Below are positions 5,610 to 13,829 of a DNA stretch of 25,195 nucleotides, in pieces. The DNA lies in the NCBI GenBank assembly GCA_964345975.1, contig CAYFSS010000024.1, forward strand, positions 1 through 25,195, given 5' to 3'. The notes beneath the pieces were generated by a model that was given only the letters and a program-made list of their open reading frames with translations, did not search any database and had not been told where the DNA came from. Each line of letters starts with the position of its first letter. Within the stretch, counting starts at the first letter, position 1. A program made the translations under genes and the position numbers. The stretch is from CAYFSS01 sp964345975. GTDB lineage: Bacteria; Bacillota; Clostridia; Saccharofermentanales; Fastidiosipilaceae.

Positions 5610-8483
5610 CTACAGCGTCACGCCATCCTTGAAGATCGCCAAACCCCTCCGATGCATCGCTTCGGACTTAGCTGTTTTGACGCCGGATGCAACATCCAAC
5701 ACCAGATCCATAAAGTCTTCACACACATCATCCATAGGAATACCTTGCAGCAGGGGACCGGCATCGAAGTCGATCCAATGCTCCTTGCGTCGTGCCAGAT
5801 CTGAATTCGTTGAAATCTTGATCGTCGGGACGGGGCACGCGAAGGGCGTCCCACGACCGGTCGTGAACAATACAATTTGCGCCCCACTGACGGCCATCGC
5901 CGTCGTCGAAACGAGGTCATTCCCCGGTCCTTGAAGCAGATTCAAACCCTGCTCCTTCAAACGCTCGCCATAGTCCAAGACCCCCATGACCGTCGAACGA
6001 CCTGATTTCTGCGTACAACCCAAGGACTTCTCCTCGAGTGTGGTGATCCCACCGTCCTTATTCCCGGGCGAAGGGTTCTCGTAGATAGGCTCGTCATAGC
6101 TCATGAAATAGCGCTTGAAGTCATTGATCAGGTCAACGGTCTTGAGGAACGTTGCTTCATCCTTGGCGCGATTCATCAAGATCGTCTCGGCCCCAAACAT
6201 CTCGGGGACTTCGGTCAAGATCGTGCTACCACCTTGCGCCACTAATGCATCAGAGAATTTACCCAACAAGGGGTTTGCACTTAACCCAGAAAAGCCATCC
6301 GACCCACCACACTTTAAGCCGACAATGAGGTCCGAAGCAGGGCACTCTACTCGCTCATCTTCCACCATCAGGTCGATGAGTTCCATCGAAAGACGGACCG
6401 CTTCAGCCATTTCATCGTCGACCGATTGACTATGGAGCGAACGCACTCGTTCAGGATCGTGCTCAGGGAGAGACGCCATCTGATCGACCAAGATATTGTT
6501 CTCGCAACCCAGGGCAATGACAAGACTCCCGCCTGCATTCGGGTGCGTGATGAGACCCCCTAAGGCACGCTGCGTATATTTCAAATCATCGCCTAATTGC
6601 GAACAACCATACGGATGCTCAAAAGCAAAGACCGAATCGGCAAACGCTTGCTTCCGGGGATCATCAGAGTTTCGCAGTTCTGCACGAACCATCTCTTGGA
6701 TCTCGGAACACAGTGCATTGATGCAACCAACGGTTGGGACAATCCAAAGTTCATTGCGAACCCCGACACGACCGTCCTTACGGCGATAGCCCATGAATGT
6801 CCGTTGCGCTTGGGGTTCGAGTTCAACTTGGAGAGGGTTGTAGTCATAGTCGAGGATCTCACCCAAGCTGGTCTTCATATTGTGCTCGTGGATATGCTCG
6901 CCCTTTTTCACGTCTTCCTGCAGGATCCCAATCGTGTGGCCGTATTTTTGGACTCGATGCCCTTTTGGGAGGTCGCGGAGAGCATACTTATGACCTTTAG
7001 CGATACCGCTTGGGAGATCTTTCAAGGCTACGGCAACGTCGTCGTCCGGCTGGATTTGGAGGGAGGGGAGCAGTTCCAGTTCACGGATCGCTTCACGCAC
7101 GCCACGCTCACGGATCTGCTTGCTGTGGAGTTCGATGCGGTCTGTGAAGCCGGGGATCTGCGTGAGATCTTCACCCCAGAAGGAGGAGTTGCTGATGGCT
7201 TTTGTGATGTAATCGCTGTCGTCACGATGCGCCTTAAACCAAGCCATGATTTCAGGATCGTCCTGGACTTTATCGGTTTGATAGAAAGCGAGGAGCGCAG
7301 CGAGGGAGAAGACGAGGCGTTCGGGCAGCGTTCCGTTTACAGCGAAGGAATCCTTGAGGCTGGGGAGAATGCGTGCACGCCATTTGGAAACGGAGTTGAG
7401 TGCAATTGAGAGGAGCTTATGGTCGACGAAGGGGTTCTCGAATCGCTCGAAGACGTCCTTGGCGAAGGAGGTTGCTTCTTCTTGTGGAAGCGGTACCGTG
7501 GGCACTATCTCATCGAGAACGGTCCGACGGAGATAAGGACCGAAATCGTCGTCCTGCATGAGTTCTTCGACGTTATCGATACCGCCCAGATGAGCTGCAA
7601 GGACTGAAGCGGTGTGGGCCCCGTTGAGGATACGTACTTTGCGCTCGCGGTAAGGGGTCTGGTCATCGGTGAAGACAACGGGACAGCCGGCTTTATCGAG
7701 TGGGAAGCGCTCCGCCAATTCAGGATTATCGGATTCAATGACCCAGAGGCCAAAGGGTTCAGCGACTGCAAGGAGATCATCTTTGTAGCCCATGCGCTCT
7801 TCGAATTCGGAGATATTTCCGGGATAGCCGCTGACGATCCGGTCGACGAGGGTCGAAGCAAACGTACAAGCATTGTTCAGCCAGTTGATGAAGTCATCAC
7901 CCAAGGTCCAGCGCTCGGCATGTAAGAGGACGATTTCCTTAAGTTTCACACCGTTCGCTTCGATGAGCTCGACGGGGAGGATGAAGACGCCCTTATCTGC
8001 TGCGCCTTCGAAGTGCTCGAAGCGGCGATAGAGGAATTGCGTGAGCTTCCCGGGGTAGCTCTCAGGGGGTGAATCGGTGAATTTATCTTCCGGGCGATCT
8101 GTGATGCCGGCTTCGGTGGTGTTGGAGATGATGAACTCCAATTCAGGGAGTTCAGCGATCTTCATATATTGTTCGTACTCGTCCGCAGGTTCATAAGCAG
8201 ACTGTAAGACATCGGTGAGGCGAAGTTCATCCATGAGCTTACCGCCTTGAATGCCACGGAGCGCTACGGTGTAGAGATAATTCTGGCGATGGAAGGTCTC
8301 GAGGGAGCCACCGACGATAGGTTTAAGGACTTCGATGCCGTGGTTCATCACCCCTGCTTCGTTCGCTCGTGCCACGAAGTCCGCGACGAAGGCTCTGAGG
8401 AAATTCCCCTGCCCGATCATGAAGATCTTAGAGGGACGTTTCGTTTTCGAATGCTGTTCTTGAATCTCAGGATACTTCTTCAT
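5610..8483 (-). CDS. uxaBA: tagaturonate reductase - altronate dehydratase fusion
   Basis: One uninterrupted 957-residue frame carries two full enzymes. Residues 1 to about 475 are UxaB of the mannitol-dehydrogenase family: the NAD-binding GQGNFLRAF (24-32), the family segment SNTTEAGI, PGKLTQFLYRRF, and the catalytic K282-N287-H290 pattern in KVRILNGAH. This half reduces D-tagaturonate to D-altronate. From about residue 476 a SAF domain (DDDVAVAL ... GEHIHEHNMK) leads into the UxaA dehydratase domain with GRVGVRNELW and conserved Cys segments PTVGCINALC, HPYGCSQLG, ALGCENN, GLKCGGSDG and GCTQKSG. This half dehydrates D-altronate to 2-keto-3-deoxygluconate. Both halves are of normal length, with order reductase then dehydratase. 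AAGGAG precedes the start and overlaps the stop of the upstream oxidoreductase gene. The stop codon sits in a repeat. These are usually separate proteins, so the fusion is the main oddity. Confidence 0.93.
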   Translation of the reverse strand: MKKYPEIQEQHSKTKRPSKIFMIGQGNFLRAFVADFVARANEAGVMNHGIEVLKPIVGGSLETFHRQNYLYTVALRGIQGGKLMDELRLTDVLQSAYEPADEYEQYMKIAELPELEFIISNTTEAGITDRPEDKFTDSPPESYPGKLTQFLYRRFEHFEGAADKGVFILPVELIEANGVKLKEIVLLHAERWTLGDDFINWLNNACTFASTLVDRIVSGYPGNISEFEERMGYKDDLLAVAEPFGLWVIESDNPELAERFPLDKAGCPVVFTDDQTPYRERKVRILNGAHTASVLAAHLGGIDNVEELMQDDDFGPYLRRTVLDEIVPTVPLPQEEATSFAKDVFERFENPFVDHKLLSIALNSVSKWRARILPSLKDSFAVNGTLPERLVFSLAALLAFYQTDKVQDDPEIMAWFKAHRDDSDYITKAISNSSFWGEDLTQIPGFTDRIELHSKQIRERGVREAIRELELLPSLQIQPDDDVAVALKDLPSGIAKGHKYALRDLPKGHRVQKYGHTIGILQEDVKKGEHIHEHNMKTSLGEILDYDYNPLQVELEPQAQRTFMGYRRKDGRVGVRNELWIVPTVGCINALCSEIQEMVRAELRNSDDPRKQAFADSVFAFEHPYGCSQLGDDLKYTQRALGGLITHPNAGGSLVIALGCENNILVDQMASLPEHDPERVRSLHSQSVDDEMAEAVRLSMELIDLMVEDERVECPASDLIVGLKCGGSDGFSGLSANPLLGKFSDALVAQGGSTILTEVPEMFGAETILMNRAKDEATFLKTVDLINDFKRYFMSYDEPIYENPSPGNKDGGITTLEEKSLGCTQKSGRSTVMGVLDYGERLKEQGLNLLQGPGNDLVSTTAMAVSGAQIVLFTTGRGTPFACPVPTIKISTNSDLARRKEHWIDFDAGPLLQGIPMDDVCEDFMDLVLDVASGVKTAKSEAMHRRGLAIFKDGVTL

Positions 8484-8493
8484 GGCAAACTCC

Positions 8494-9765
8494 TTAGATC
8501 AATTCCTTGATCTTGACCGCTTGACCGGTCTTCATCGATTCGTTGGCTGCGATGCCTGTAAGGATGGAAGCGATACCATCTTCCAACGATGCAGCACGCT
8601 TGAACTCATCTTCTTCGGGTATACCGAAAATGTCATTCAACAAAACAGGGTCACCACCGCCGTGGCCACCTTCGGACTCGACGATTTCGACGCTATAAGG
8701 TTCAGCAAAGTGAGGGTAGACCTTAAGACTCTTTTGCTTCAAAGCCCCTTCATTTGCTTTGTCACCGCCTGCATTGACGTAGCTCTTTTCAACCACATCG
8801 AGCTCGAGACGACCGGCATCGCCGTTGATGGCAATGCGGAAGCCTTCCCAAGGAGAATACGCGGTGAGGGAGTAGCTCATCTGGGCACCGGTCTCATAGC
8901 GAACCAGGACGTTCATGGTGTCCTCGATCGAAATACCGTCACTAAATACGCTTTGATCCCGAAGATAACCGTCATGATGCTCGGCTTCGTAATAGAGTTT
9001 ACAGAGAGTTTCGCTGTCTTTCAGGTTGAGCGCAAAAGGATCGTCCTTGGCAAGGGGGTCATCGGTCCCACGCTTGTAGAATTCCGTGATTCCTCTGGCT
9101 TCGGCATTTTCCTTGCCGTAGAACTTGAGGTCACCGAAAGCAAAGACCGTTTCAGGTTTTGTATTGAGCCAGAAATTTACGAGATCGAAGTGGTGCGTCG
9201 ATTTATGGACCATGAGACCGCCGGAGTTTCGCTTATCGCGGTGCCAGCGACGGAAGTAATCCGCCCCATGTTCGGTATTGAGGAGCCACTCGAAGTGGAC
9301 AGAGGTCACGTTGCCGATGGCGCCGTCGCGGATGAGTTCGCGGACTTTTGTATTGTGGGGAGCATAGCGATAGTTGAACGTTACGCGGATATCCTTGCCC
9401 GTGCGCTCTTTGGTCTCGAGGATACTCTTGGCTTTCTTAGCATCGACGGTCAGGGGCTTTTCAGTGATGACATCTGATCCGAGTTCCATCGCACGATTGA
9501 TGTATTTGTGGTGGGTGCGATCCGTCGTCGTCACGATGACGTAGTCAGGCTTGTGATCCAGGAGCATCTGATCGAAATCCTGTGCCAAGTAGGTCGGGAT
9601 GGGGTCTAAACCGTGGTTCTCCAGCACACCGTTGGCATAATCCATCCGAGTCTGATTTACATCGCAAAAAGCCAAGAGCTTACTGCTCTCACGGAACGTT
9701 GTCGCTATCGCTTCATAAAAGAACTGCGCACGACCGCCTGTACCAACCTGCACATATGTTTTCAT
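8494..9765 (-). CDS. Gfo/Idh/MocA family oxidoreductase
   Basis: This is a predicted NAD(P)-dependent sugar or sugar-acid dehydrogenase of 423 residues, cytoplasmic, and the first gene of the uronate operon. The Rossmann loop is VGTGGRAQFF at residues 7-16. The family EKP motif is present (E102-K103-P104, K being the usual catalytic or cofactor-contact lysine), and the active-site helix reads MVHKSTHHFDLVNFW with H191-H192 and D194. GGAGGA lies at a good distance upstream. Ten bases separate it from uxaBA, so they are co-transcribed. In comparable clusters such proteins oxidise or epimerise uronic acids or unusual sugars released from polysaccharide. The exact substrate cannot be read. It is a different protein from the truncated oxidoreductase at the left edge. 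Confidence 0.88.
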   Translation of the reverse strand: MKTYVQVGTGGRAQFFYEAIATTFRESSKLLAFCDVNQTRMDYANGVLENHGLDPIPTYLAQDFDQMLLDHKPDYVIVTTTDRTHHKYINRAMELGSDVITEKPLTVDAKKAKSILETKERTGKDIRVTFNYRYAPHNTKVRELIRDGAIGNVTSVHFEWLLNTEHGADYFRRWHRDKRNSGGLMVHKSTHHFDLVNFWLNTKPETVFAFGDLKFYGKENAEARGITEFYKRGTDDPLAKDDPFALNLKDSETLCKLYYEAEHHDGYLRDQSVFSDGISIEDTMNVLVRYETGAQMSYSLTAYSPWEGFRIAINGDAGRLELDVVEKSYVNAGGDKANEGALKQKSLKVYPHFAEPYSVEIVESEGGHGGGDPVLLNDIFGIPEEDEFKRAASLEDGIASILTGIAANESMKTGQAVKIKELI

Positions 9766-9793
9766 TCTGATGGGTCCTCCGGAATTTGTGTAA

Positions 9794-9854
9794 CTTGACT
9801 AATATCTTCGTTTATAGGCTTCATACATGATCTATTTTATAGAGACAAGTCAAG
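9794..9854. promoter_or_regulatory. divergent promoter/operator region between uronate operon and araC-type gene
   Basis: CTTGACT (9794-9800) and AGTCAAG (9848-9854) are exact inverted 7-mers spaced 47 bases apart, flanking an AT-rich core (TTTATAG, TATTTTATAG). A minus-strand promoter may be TTGTCT, 17 bases, TATGAA. A plus-strand one may be GAGACA, 17 bases, TATACT (ending near 9872). Widely spaced half-sites suit an AraC-family dimer. The elements are read by eye only. Confidence 0.4.
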
Positions 9855-9922
9855 GCTTTTTCGGCTATACTTGCGATAAATAATGAAAGGCAAGCATTTT
9901 GTGCCACGTTGGGAAGTGTCAA

Positions 9923-10891
9923 ATGGCAAAGGATTCTTACCACCCTCACGACATTCAAATACAAGATGATGTTTTCGGGCCATCGGGCGAAGAAGGTCGT
10001 CTGAGCGAAATGCTCAGGGGCGAGAATGAAGTCTTGCGCTATCTCAGCCCCGACGGATATTTCCGCATCGATCGCGTGGCACAGCAAGAAACCTATTCGA
10101 TGCCGCGCCGCCACCAACACAATTTCTTCGAGCTTTACTACTTATTGTCCGGTACGCGTTACTACTACATTCAAGGCAAGACCTATTTGTTGCGCGAGAA
10201 CGACATCATCTTGGTGCGCCCCGGCGCCTATCACAAGACGATCGATACGAGTCAGGGTTCCCACGATCGGCTCTTGATTCATTTCGACCGTGCGTATTTC
10301 ACCCAGGAACCATCGATCTCCCAATTTATCGAAGAGCTCTTTACCTTGCCCCAGATCATCATCCGTCCTCGCTCGGCCGATCGGACTAATCTCCAAAACG
10401 TCGTCTTACGCATCTTGGGTGAAATGCTTCAGCCTGAAGAGGACAGGAGTCGAGGCATGATGCTCTCCGGCCTCATGCGTGAGATGCTTGCTTTGACTTA
10501 TCGTGCGGGTTTGAACTCCAATCTCGAAGCTGAGGAAGCGGACCCTCACAGTGACCCGCGCATTTCCGAACTCATCGAGTACATCAATGAAAACTATCGG
10601 GACGAACTTCGGGTAGAAGATATGGCTCAACGTTTCTATCTCAGTCGCTATCATTTATCGCGCAAATTCAAGGAAGCGACCGGTTTCACGATCATCGAAT
10701 ACATCAACAGTGTGCGCATCATCGAAGCGCAAGAACTCCTGCTCCACAGTGATCTCAAGATTGGCGAGTTGGTTGATCAGGTGGGTTTTGGCTCAAGTTC
10801 TCAATTCACTCGCATCTTTAAAGACATCACAGGGGTCACACCTTCGCAGTATCGTCGCCAGCAACGCCTGCGTAATAAGGGCATGCGCTAA
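9923..10891 (+). CDS. AraC-family transcriptional regulator with cupin sensor domain
   Basis: The protein is 322 residues. The N-terminal half is a cupin-type ligand-binding domain: H64-x-H66 followed by FFELYYLLSG, then a YLLRENDIILVRPG turn. The C-terminal ~100 residues are a double helix-turn-helix of AraC type (VEDMAQRFYLSRYHLSRKFK, then GELVDQVGFGSSSQFTRIFK and GVTPSQYRR). ATG at 9923 is chosen because GGGAAG is six bases upstream. A TTG at 9899 would add eight residues and has weaker support. It is divergent from the uronate operon and is the obvious candidate for its substrate-responsive activator, an inference from position. A bulged hairpin overlaps its stop codon. Confidence 0.9.
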   Translation: MAKDSYHPHDIQIQDDVFGPSGEEGRLSEMLRGENEVLRYLSPDGYFRIDRVAQQETYSMPRRHQHNFFELYYLLSGTRYYYIQGKTYLLRENDIILVRPGAYHKTIDTSQGSHDRLLIHFDRAYFTQEPSISQFIEELFTLPQIIIRPRSADRTNLQNVVLRILGEMLQPEEDRSRGMMLSGLMREMLALTYRAGLNSNLEAEEADPHSDPRISELIEYINENYRDELRVEDMAQRFYLSRYHLSRKFKEATGFTIIEYINSVRIIEAQELLLHSDLKIGELVDQVGFGSSSQFTRIFKDITGVTPSQYRRQQRLRNKGMR

Positions 10892-10911
10892 GGTTTCTCC
10901 TTGCGCATCCC
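10879..10911 (+). terminator. hairpin spanning the araC-type stop codon, weak terminator
   Basis: GGG-ATGCGC-AAGG pairs with CCTT-GCGCAT-CCC, 13 pairs with two single-base bulges and a TTTCT loop. The run that follows is only TTTATG, so it is a poor intrinsic terminator but a strong RNA structure. Confidence 0.45.
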
Positions 10912-11241
10912 TTTATGTACCTATAAATACATCCACTAAAAAGCATCCCTCTAAAGTTTGCCCATTAAAAAGCATCCCTCCAAATGCATCTCTCCAAGTG
11001 CATCCATCGCCGGATAAATCCGCTGTTCTCCGGCAAATCGTGCTCATCATCCTTTACAATCAATCCAGAGATTTCTCAACCTCGTACGAAATTCCTAGCC
11101 AATTGCACCTAATTCATCCCCAAAGTGATGTCGCTCTCTTGTCCTCAGATCCACCCTCACGCATCATGTCCTCTTTGCTATCTGCGTCAATCGGATCCGT
11201 GCCATCCTCCGCTCGTCCGACTGCCTTTGAAGGACATACCT
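10912..11241 (+). other. intergenic region with degenerate repeats
   Basis: No credible gene starts here. Positions roughly 10935-11010 hold imperfect repeats built on TAAAAAGCATCCCTC and shorter GCATC(C/T) motifs. A promoter for the NlpC/P60 gene should lie here, but no convincing -35/-10 pair was found. A long open plus-strand frame through the region is mostly a shadow of the regulator gene. Confidence 0.5.
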
Positions 11242-11784
11242 TTGCATATCACGAAACGTCAACACCTCTTGCTCGTCACCCTCTTAGCCCTCGTCATCAC
11301 GTTTGCTTTCCCTCGCCACACAAAAGCCGCTGATCAAGTCGCCGCACTTCGCAACCTCGGCCTCGACCACCCGGCCATCATCGAAGCCCTGCAAAACGGG
11401 GGTGCCGCCGGCGTTCGGGGTCAACGCATCGCCGATCGTGCCTACTCGTATGCCGGCATGGGACAGGGGAATTTTGACTGCTCGCTGTTTGTCCAAACGG
11501 TCCTCTCCCAAGAGGGCTATGCGGGCCCTCGTTCCGCCAGTGAATATGCCGACTGGGGCGAAGCGGTCGATGTCGTCCTCTGGGATGTAGACCTGGATAA
11601 ACTCTTGCCCGGGGATGTCATCGGCTACGACACCCTCAACTGGGGTAGCACCTGCCACGTAGGCATTTACCTCGGCGATGGCCAGGCAATCCATGTCAAT
11701 ACGGTCGACCGGTACATGGAAGTCTGCGACATTGGTCTTCGGGCTAATTTCCCCATCACATTTATCAGGCGTGCAGCACCATAA
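11242..11784 (+). CDS. secreted NlpC/P60-family cysteine hydrolase
   Basis: This is a predicted cell-wall peptidase/amidase of about 180 residues. The NlpC/P60 core shows the catalytic triad: C80 in NFDCSLFVQ, H139 in CHVGIYLGDG, and H151 in AIHVN. The N-terminus from the chosen start is a signal peptide (HITKRQHLLLVTLLALVITFAF, cleavage near TKA-AD). The start is inferred to be TTG at 11242 because AAGGA lies six bases before it and the signal peptide then begins correctly. The frame is open to 11125, but that extra stretch is Cys/His/Pro-rich and not signal-like. The usual SGFV after the cysteine reads SLFV here. There are no SH3 or LysM cell-wall-binding domains, so it is a single-domain secreted enzyme. 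Its role next to sugar transport genes is unclear. Confidence 0.85.
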   Translation: MHITKRQHLLLVTLLALVITFAFPRHTKAADQVAALRNLGLDHPAIIEALQNGGAAGVRGQRIADRAYSYAGMGQGNFDCSLFVQTVLSQEGYAGPRSASEYADWGEAVDVVLWDVDLDKLLPGDVIGYDTLNWGSTCHVGIYLGDGQAIHVNTVDRYMEVCDIGLRANFPITFIRRAAP

Positions 11785-11791
11785 AGAGAAA

Positions 11792-11832
11792 ACCCGGGAC
11801 ATTGTTTAAAACCAATGCACCGGGTCTTTTTT
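11792..11832. terminator. bidirectional intrinsic terminator
   Basis: ACCCGG and CCGGGT, plus ACATTG/CAATG-type inner pairs across two mismatches, form a long stem (11792-11825) with a TTTAAAAC loop. It is flanked by an A-rich run on the left and CTTTTTT on the right. It sits between the convergent NlpC/P60 gene and the second importer operon and can serve both. Confidence 0.9.
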
Positions 11833-11855
11833 GCTTAGGGGAAGGAATAGATGTT

Positions 11856-12743
11856 CTAACCCTTAACGGCTCCGATCATGACACCCTTCACGAAATACTT
11901 CTGGAGGAAGGGGTAAATCATGAGGACGGGAACGGTAGAAATCATGATGGCAGCATACTTGATTGTCTCGGCAAATTGATTGATCTGATCGGTATCTGTC
12001 GCAGCGGAGTTCAAGATGTTGGAGTTTGCAATCAGCACGGCTCGTAAGACGTTTTGGATCGGGAGCTTATAGTTGTCCTCGATGTAAAGCGATGCGGGGA
12101 ACCAGCTATTCCAATGCCCGATACCGTAGTAGAGGAGCAATACGGCCGTTGTCGGCTTGATCAGGGGGAAGACGATCCGAAAGAGGACCGTGAAGTCGCT
12201 TGCACCATCGATGTAGGCGGACTCCATCAAGCTATCGGGGATCGCTTCGATCGCCGTCTTATAGATGATGGCGTTGTAGACGCTCATCGCAGCCGGCAAG
12301 ATCAGGGCCCATAAACTGTTATATAGCCCCAGCTGACGGATGTTGAGGTAGGTCGGGATCATACCTCCGTTGAAGAACATGGTGAATAGGATGACAAAGA
12401 GGATGGGTCTCTTAAAAAACACATTCTTTGAGGCCATAAAATAAGCTGCCAATAAAGTCAGCAAGATATTTATAGGAAGTGAAACGATTAAGATAAACAG
12501 AATATTGCGATAACCGCTTAGTAGCAAGGGATGTGAGAAAGCTAAGCGAAACGATCCTAGGGTGAAACCTTTTGGGTACCAGAGGAAGCCCGGCGTCGCT
12601 TGTAAGGCAGCATTGCTCGTGACAGAAGCCACCGCAACGTAATACATGGGATATAAACAGAGGAAACACAACAACAGTAAGATAGAATAGTTCACAGCAT
12701 TAAAGATGCGATCACTCGTAGTTTCAGATAATTTATTTCTCAT
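11856..12743 (-). CDS. sugar ABC transporter permease, LplC/YtcP type
   Basis: This is a 295-residue CUT1-family permease with a strongly hydrophobic first segment (residues 17-38, YSILLLLCFLCLYPMYYVAV). The EAA loop is MESAYIDGASD with FPLIKPTT. The C-terminus FLQKYFVKGVMIGAVKG is the hallmark of LplC/YtcP-type permeases. AGGAG precedes the start. It is the last gene of a three-gene importer operon (binding protein, permease, permease), 29 bases behind its partner, and no ATPase gene is present. Relatives in Bacillus sit in pectin and rhamnogalacturonan clusters, so an oligosaccharide cargo is likely here, by inference. Confidence 0.93.
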   Translation of the reverse strand: MRNKLSETTSDRIFNAVNYSILLLLCFLCLYPMYYVAVASVTSNAALQATPGFLWYPKGFTLGSFRLAFSHPLLLSGYRNILFILIVSLPINILLTLLAAYFMASKNVFFKRPILFVILFTMFFNGGMIPTYLNIRQLGLYNSLWALILPAAMSVYNAIIYKTAIEAIPDSLMESAYIDGASDFTVLFRIVFPLIKPTTAVLLLYYGIGHWNSWFPASLYIEDNYKLPIQNVLRAVLIANSNILNSAATDTDQINQFAETIKYAAIMISTVPVLMIYPFLQKYFVKGVMIGAVKG

Positions 12744-12772
12744 AACTCGCTCCTAGTGCAATAAGTCCCAAG

Positions 12773-13738
12773 CTAAAACAGACTGGAATCGGTACGGCGT
12801 TTACTCAATGCATTGGATACGATCAAGAAAAACACATTGATGACCGAGTTAAACAGGCCTACCGCCGCACCATAACTGTAGTCGGCGCGAATAATCCCTC
12901 GACGATAGGTGTAGGTCGAAATGACATCGGCAACTTCGTAGACCGGCTCGGAATAGAGGAGCAAGACTTTTTCGTATCCGACGTTCAAGATGCCGCCCAT
13001 GCGTAGGATGAAGAGAATCATGATCGTTGGCATGAGGTTGGGGATGGTGATATGGAGAATTTTCTGAAAACGACCTGCTCCGTCGATCGTAGCAGCCTCG
13101 TATTGCTCCTGATCGATAGAGGATAAAGCCGCTAGATATATGATCGAGTTCCATCCGATGTTTTTCCAAATATCCGAAAGAATGTAGATCAAATAGAATT
13201 TATTCTGCTGGATCAAATAATTGGTCGGCTCACCGCCCGTTACAACTGCAATCTGAGAAAATATGCCATTACTTGCAGTATAGGTTTTGATAAGGGATGC
13301 CATAACCACCAGTGAAATAAAGTAAGGCATATAAGTTATGGTCTGGACAGTTCTTTTGAATTTCCTGTGTTGCACTTCATTGATCATCAAGGCAAGTAGG
13401 ATAGGAGCCGGAAAGCCAAAGAGGATGCTTAGTGCACTGATCGACAAAGTGTTGCGCATGAGGCGCATGAAATATACATCATTGAAAAATTTTTGGAAGT
13501 TCTCAAAGCCCACAAACTTGCTTCCTGCAATACCAAGTCGAGGGCGATAGTCTAAGAAGGCAATCTGCAGACCGGCAATGGGACGATAGGCAAAGATGAA
13601 GAGATAGATAAGGACAGGAAGAATCAGTAAGTACTTATACTTATTCATCTGGAAGTCTCTTGACAATCGAGCGCCAAGGGACTTTTTCGTCATGAGATTG
13701 CTTTGCGTATTTCGTAAAGGAATTTGGGCTTTACTCAC
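12773..13738 (-). CDS. sugar ABC transporter permease, LplB/YteP type
   Basis: The protein is 321 residues. A basic cytoplasmic N-terminus of about 35 residues is followed by the characteristic first membrane segment and turn (YLLILPVLIYLFIFAYRPIAG, about 34-54, then LQIAFLDYRP), which identifies LplB/YteP-like permeases. The EAA loop is YEAATIDGAGR with ITIPNLMPT. The start is GTG at 13738, with AGGAG six bases upstream. An overlapping out-of-frame ATG and an internal Met lack proper spacing. It partners the permease at 11856-12743 and the binding protein at 13830-15428. A strong hairpin lies between it and the binding-protein gene. Confidence 0.92.
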   Translation of the reverse strand: MSKAQIPLRNTQSNLMTKKSLGARLSRDFQMNKYKYLLILPVLIYLFIFAYRPIAGLQIAFLDYRPRLGIAGSKFVGFENFQKFFNDVYFMRLMRNTLSISALSILFGFPAPILLALMINEVQHRKFKRTVQTITYMPYFISLVVMASLIKTYTASNGIFSQIAVVTGGEPTNYLIQQNKFYLIYILSDIWKNIGWNSIIYLAALSSIDQEQYEAATIDGAGRFQKILHITIPNLMPTIMILFILRMGGILNVGYEKVLLLYSEPVYEVADVISTYTYRRGIIRADYSYGAAVGLFNSVINVFFLIVSNALSKRRTDSSLF

Positions 13739-13758
13739 ATACTTCTCCTAAGCTAAGG

Positions 13759-13794
13759 GGCGGGTGCACTATAACCCGTTAAGCTGCACCCGCC
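13759..13794 (-). terminator. intra-operon hairpin after binding-protein gene
   Basis: GGCGGGTGCA and TGCACCCGCC form a perfect 10-bp stem with a 16-base loop. On the minus strand no T-run follows, so it is more likely a transcript-processing or stabilising element than a full terminator. It occupies the same place (binding protein, hairpin, permease) as the hairpin at 3928-3957 in the other importer operon, but with unrelated sequence. Confidence 0.65.
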
Positions 13795-13829
13795 GATAAA
13801 ATTTTTATAAATTTCCTGTTTTCACAGCA

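Noticed and set aside
6597..7409. 270-codon plus-strand frame opposite uxaBA
   Set aside because: Mirror of the strong codon bias of the fused enzyme, with no motif of its own.
8482..9477. 331-codon plus-strand frame opposite the Gfo/Idh/MocA gene
   Set aside because: Antisense to a gene with clear EKP and Rossmann motifs. The product resembles no family and has no ribosome site.
10710..11333. 207-codon plus-strand frame across the end of the regulator gene and the following gap
   Set aside because: It begins inside the AraC-type gene in another frame, is Ser/Pro/Cys-rich, and continues only because stops are rare in the repeat-rich gap.
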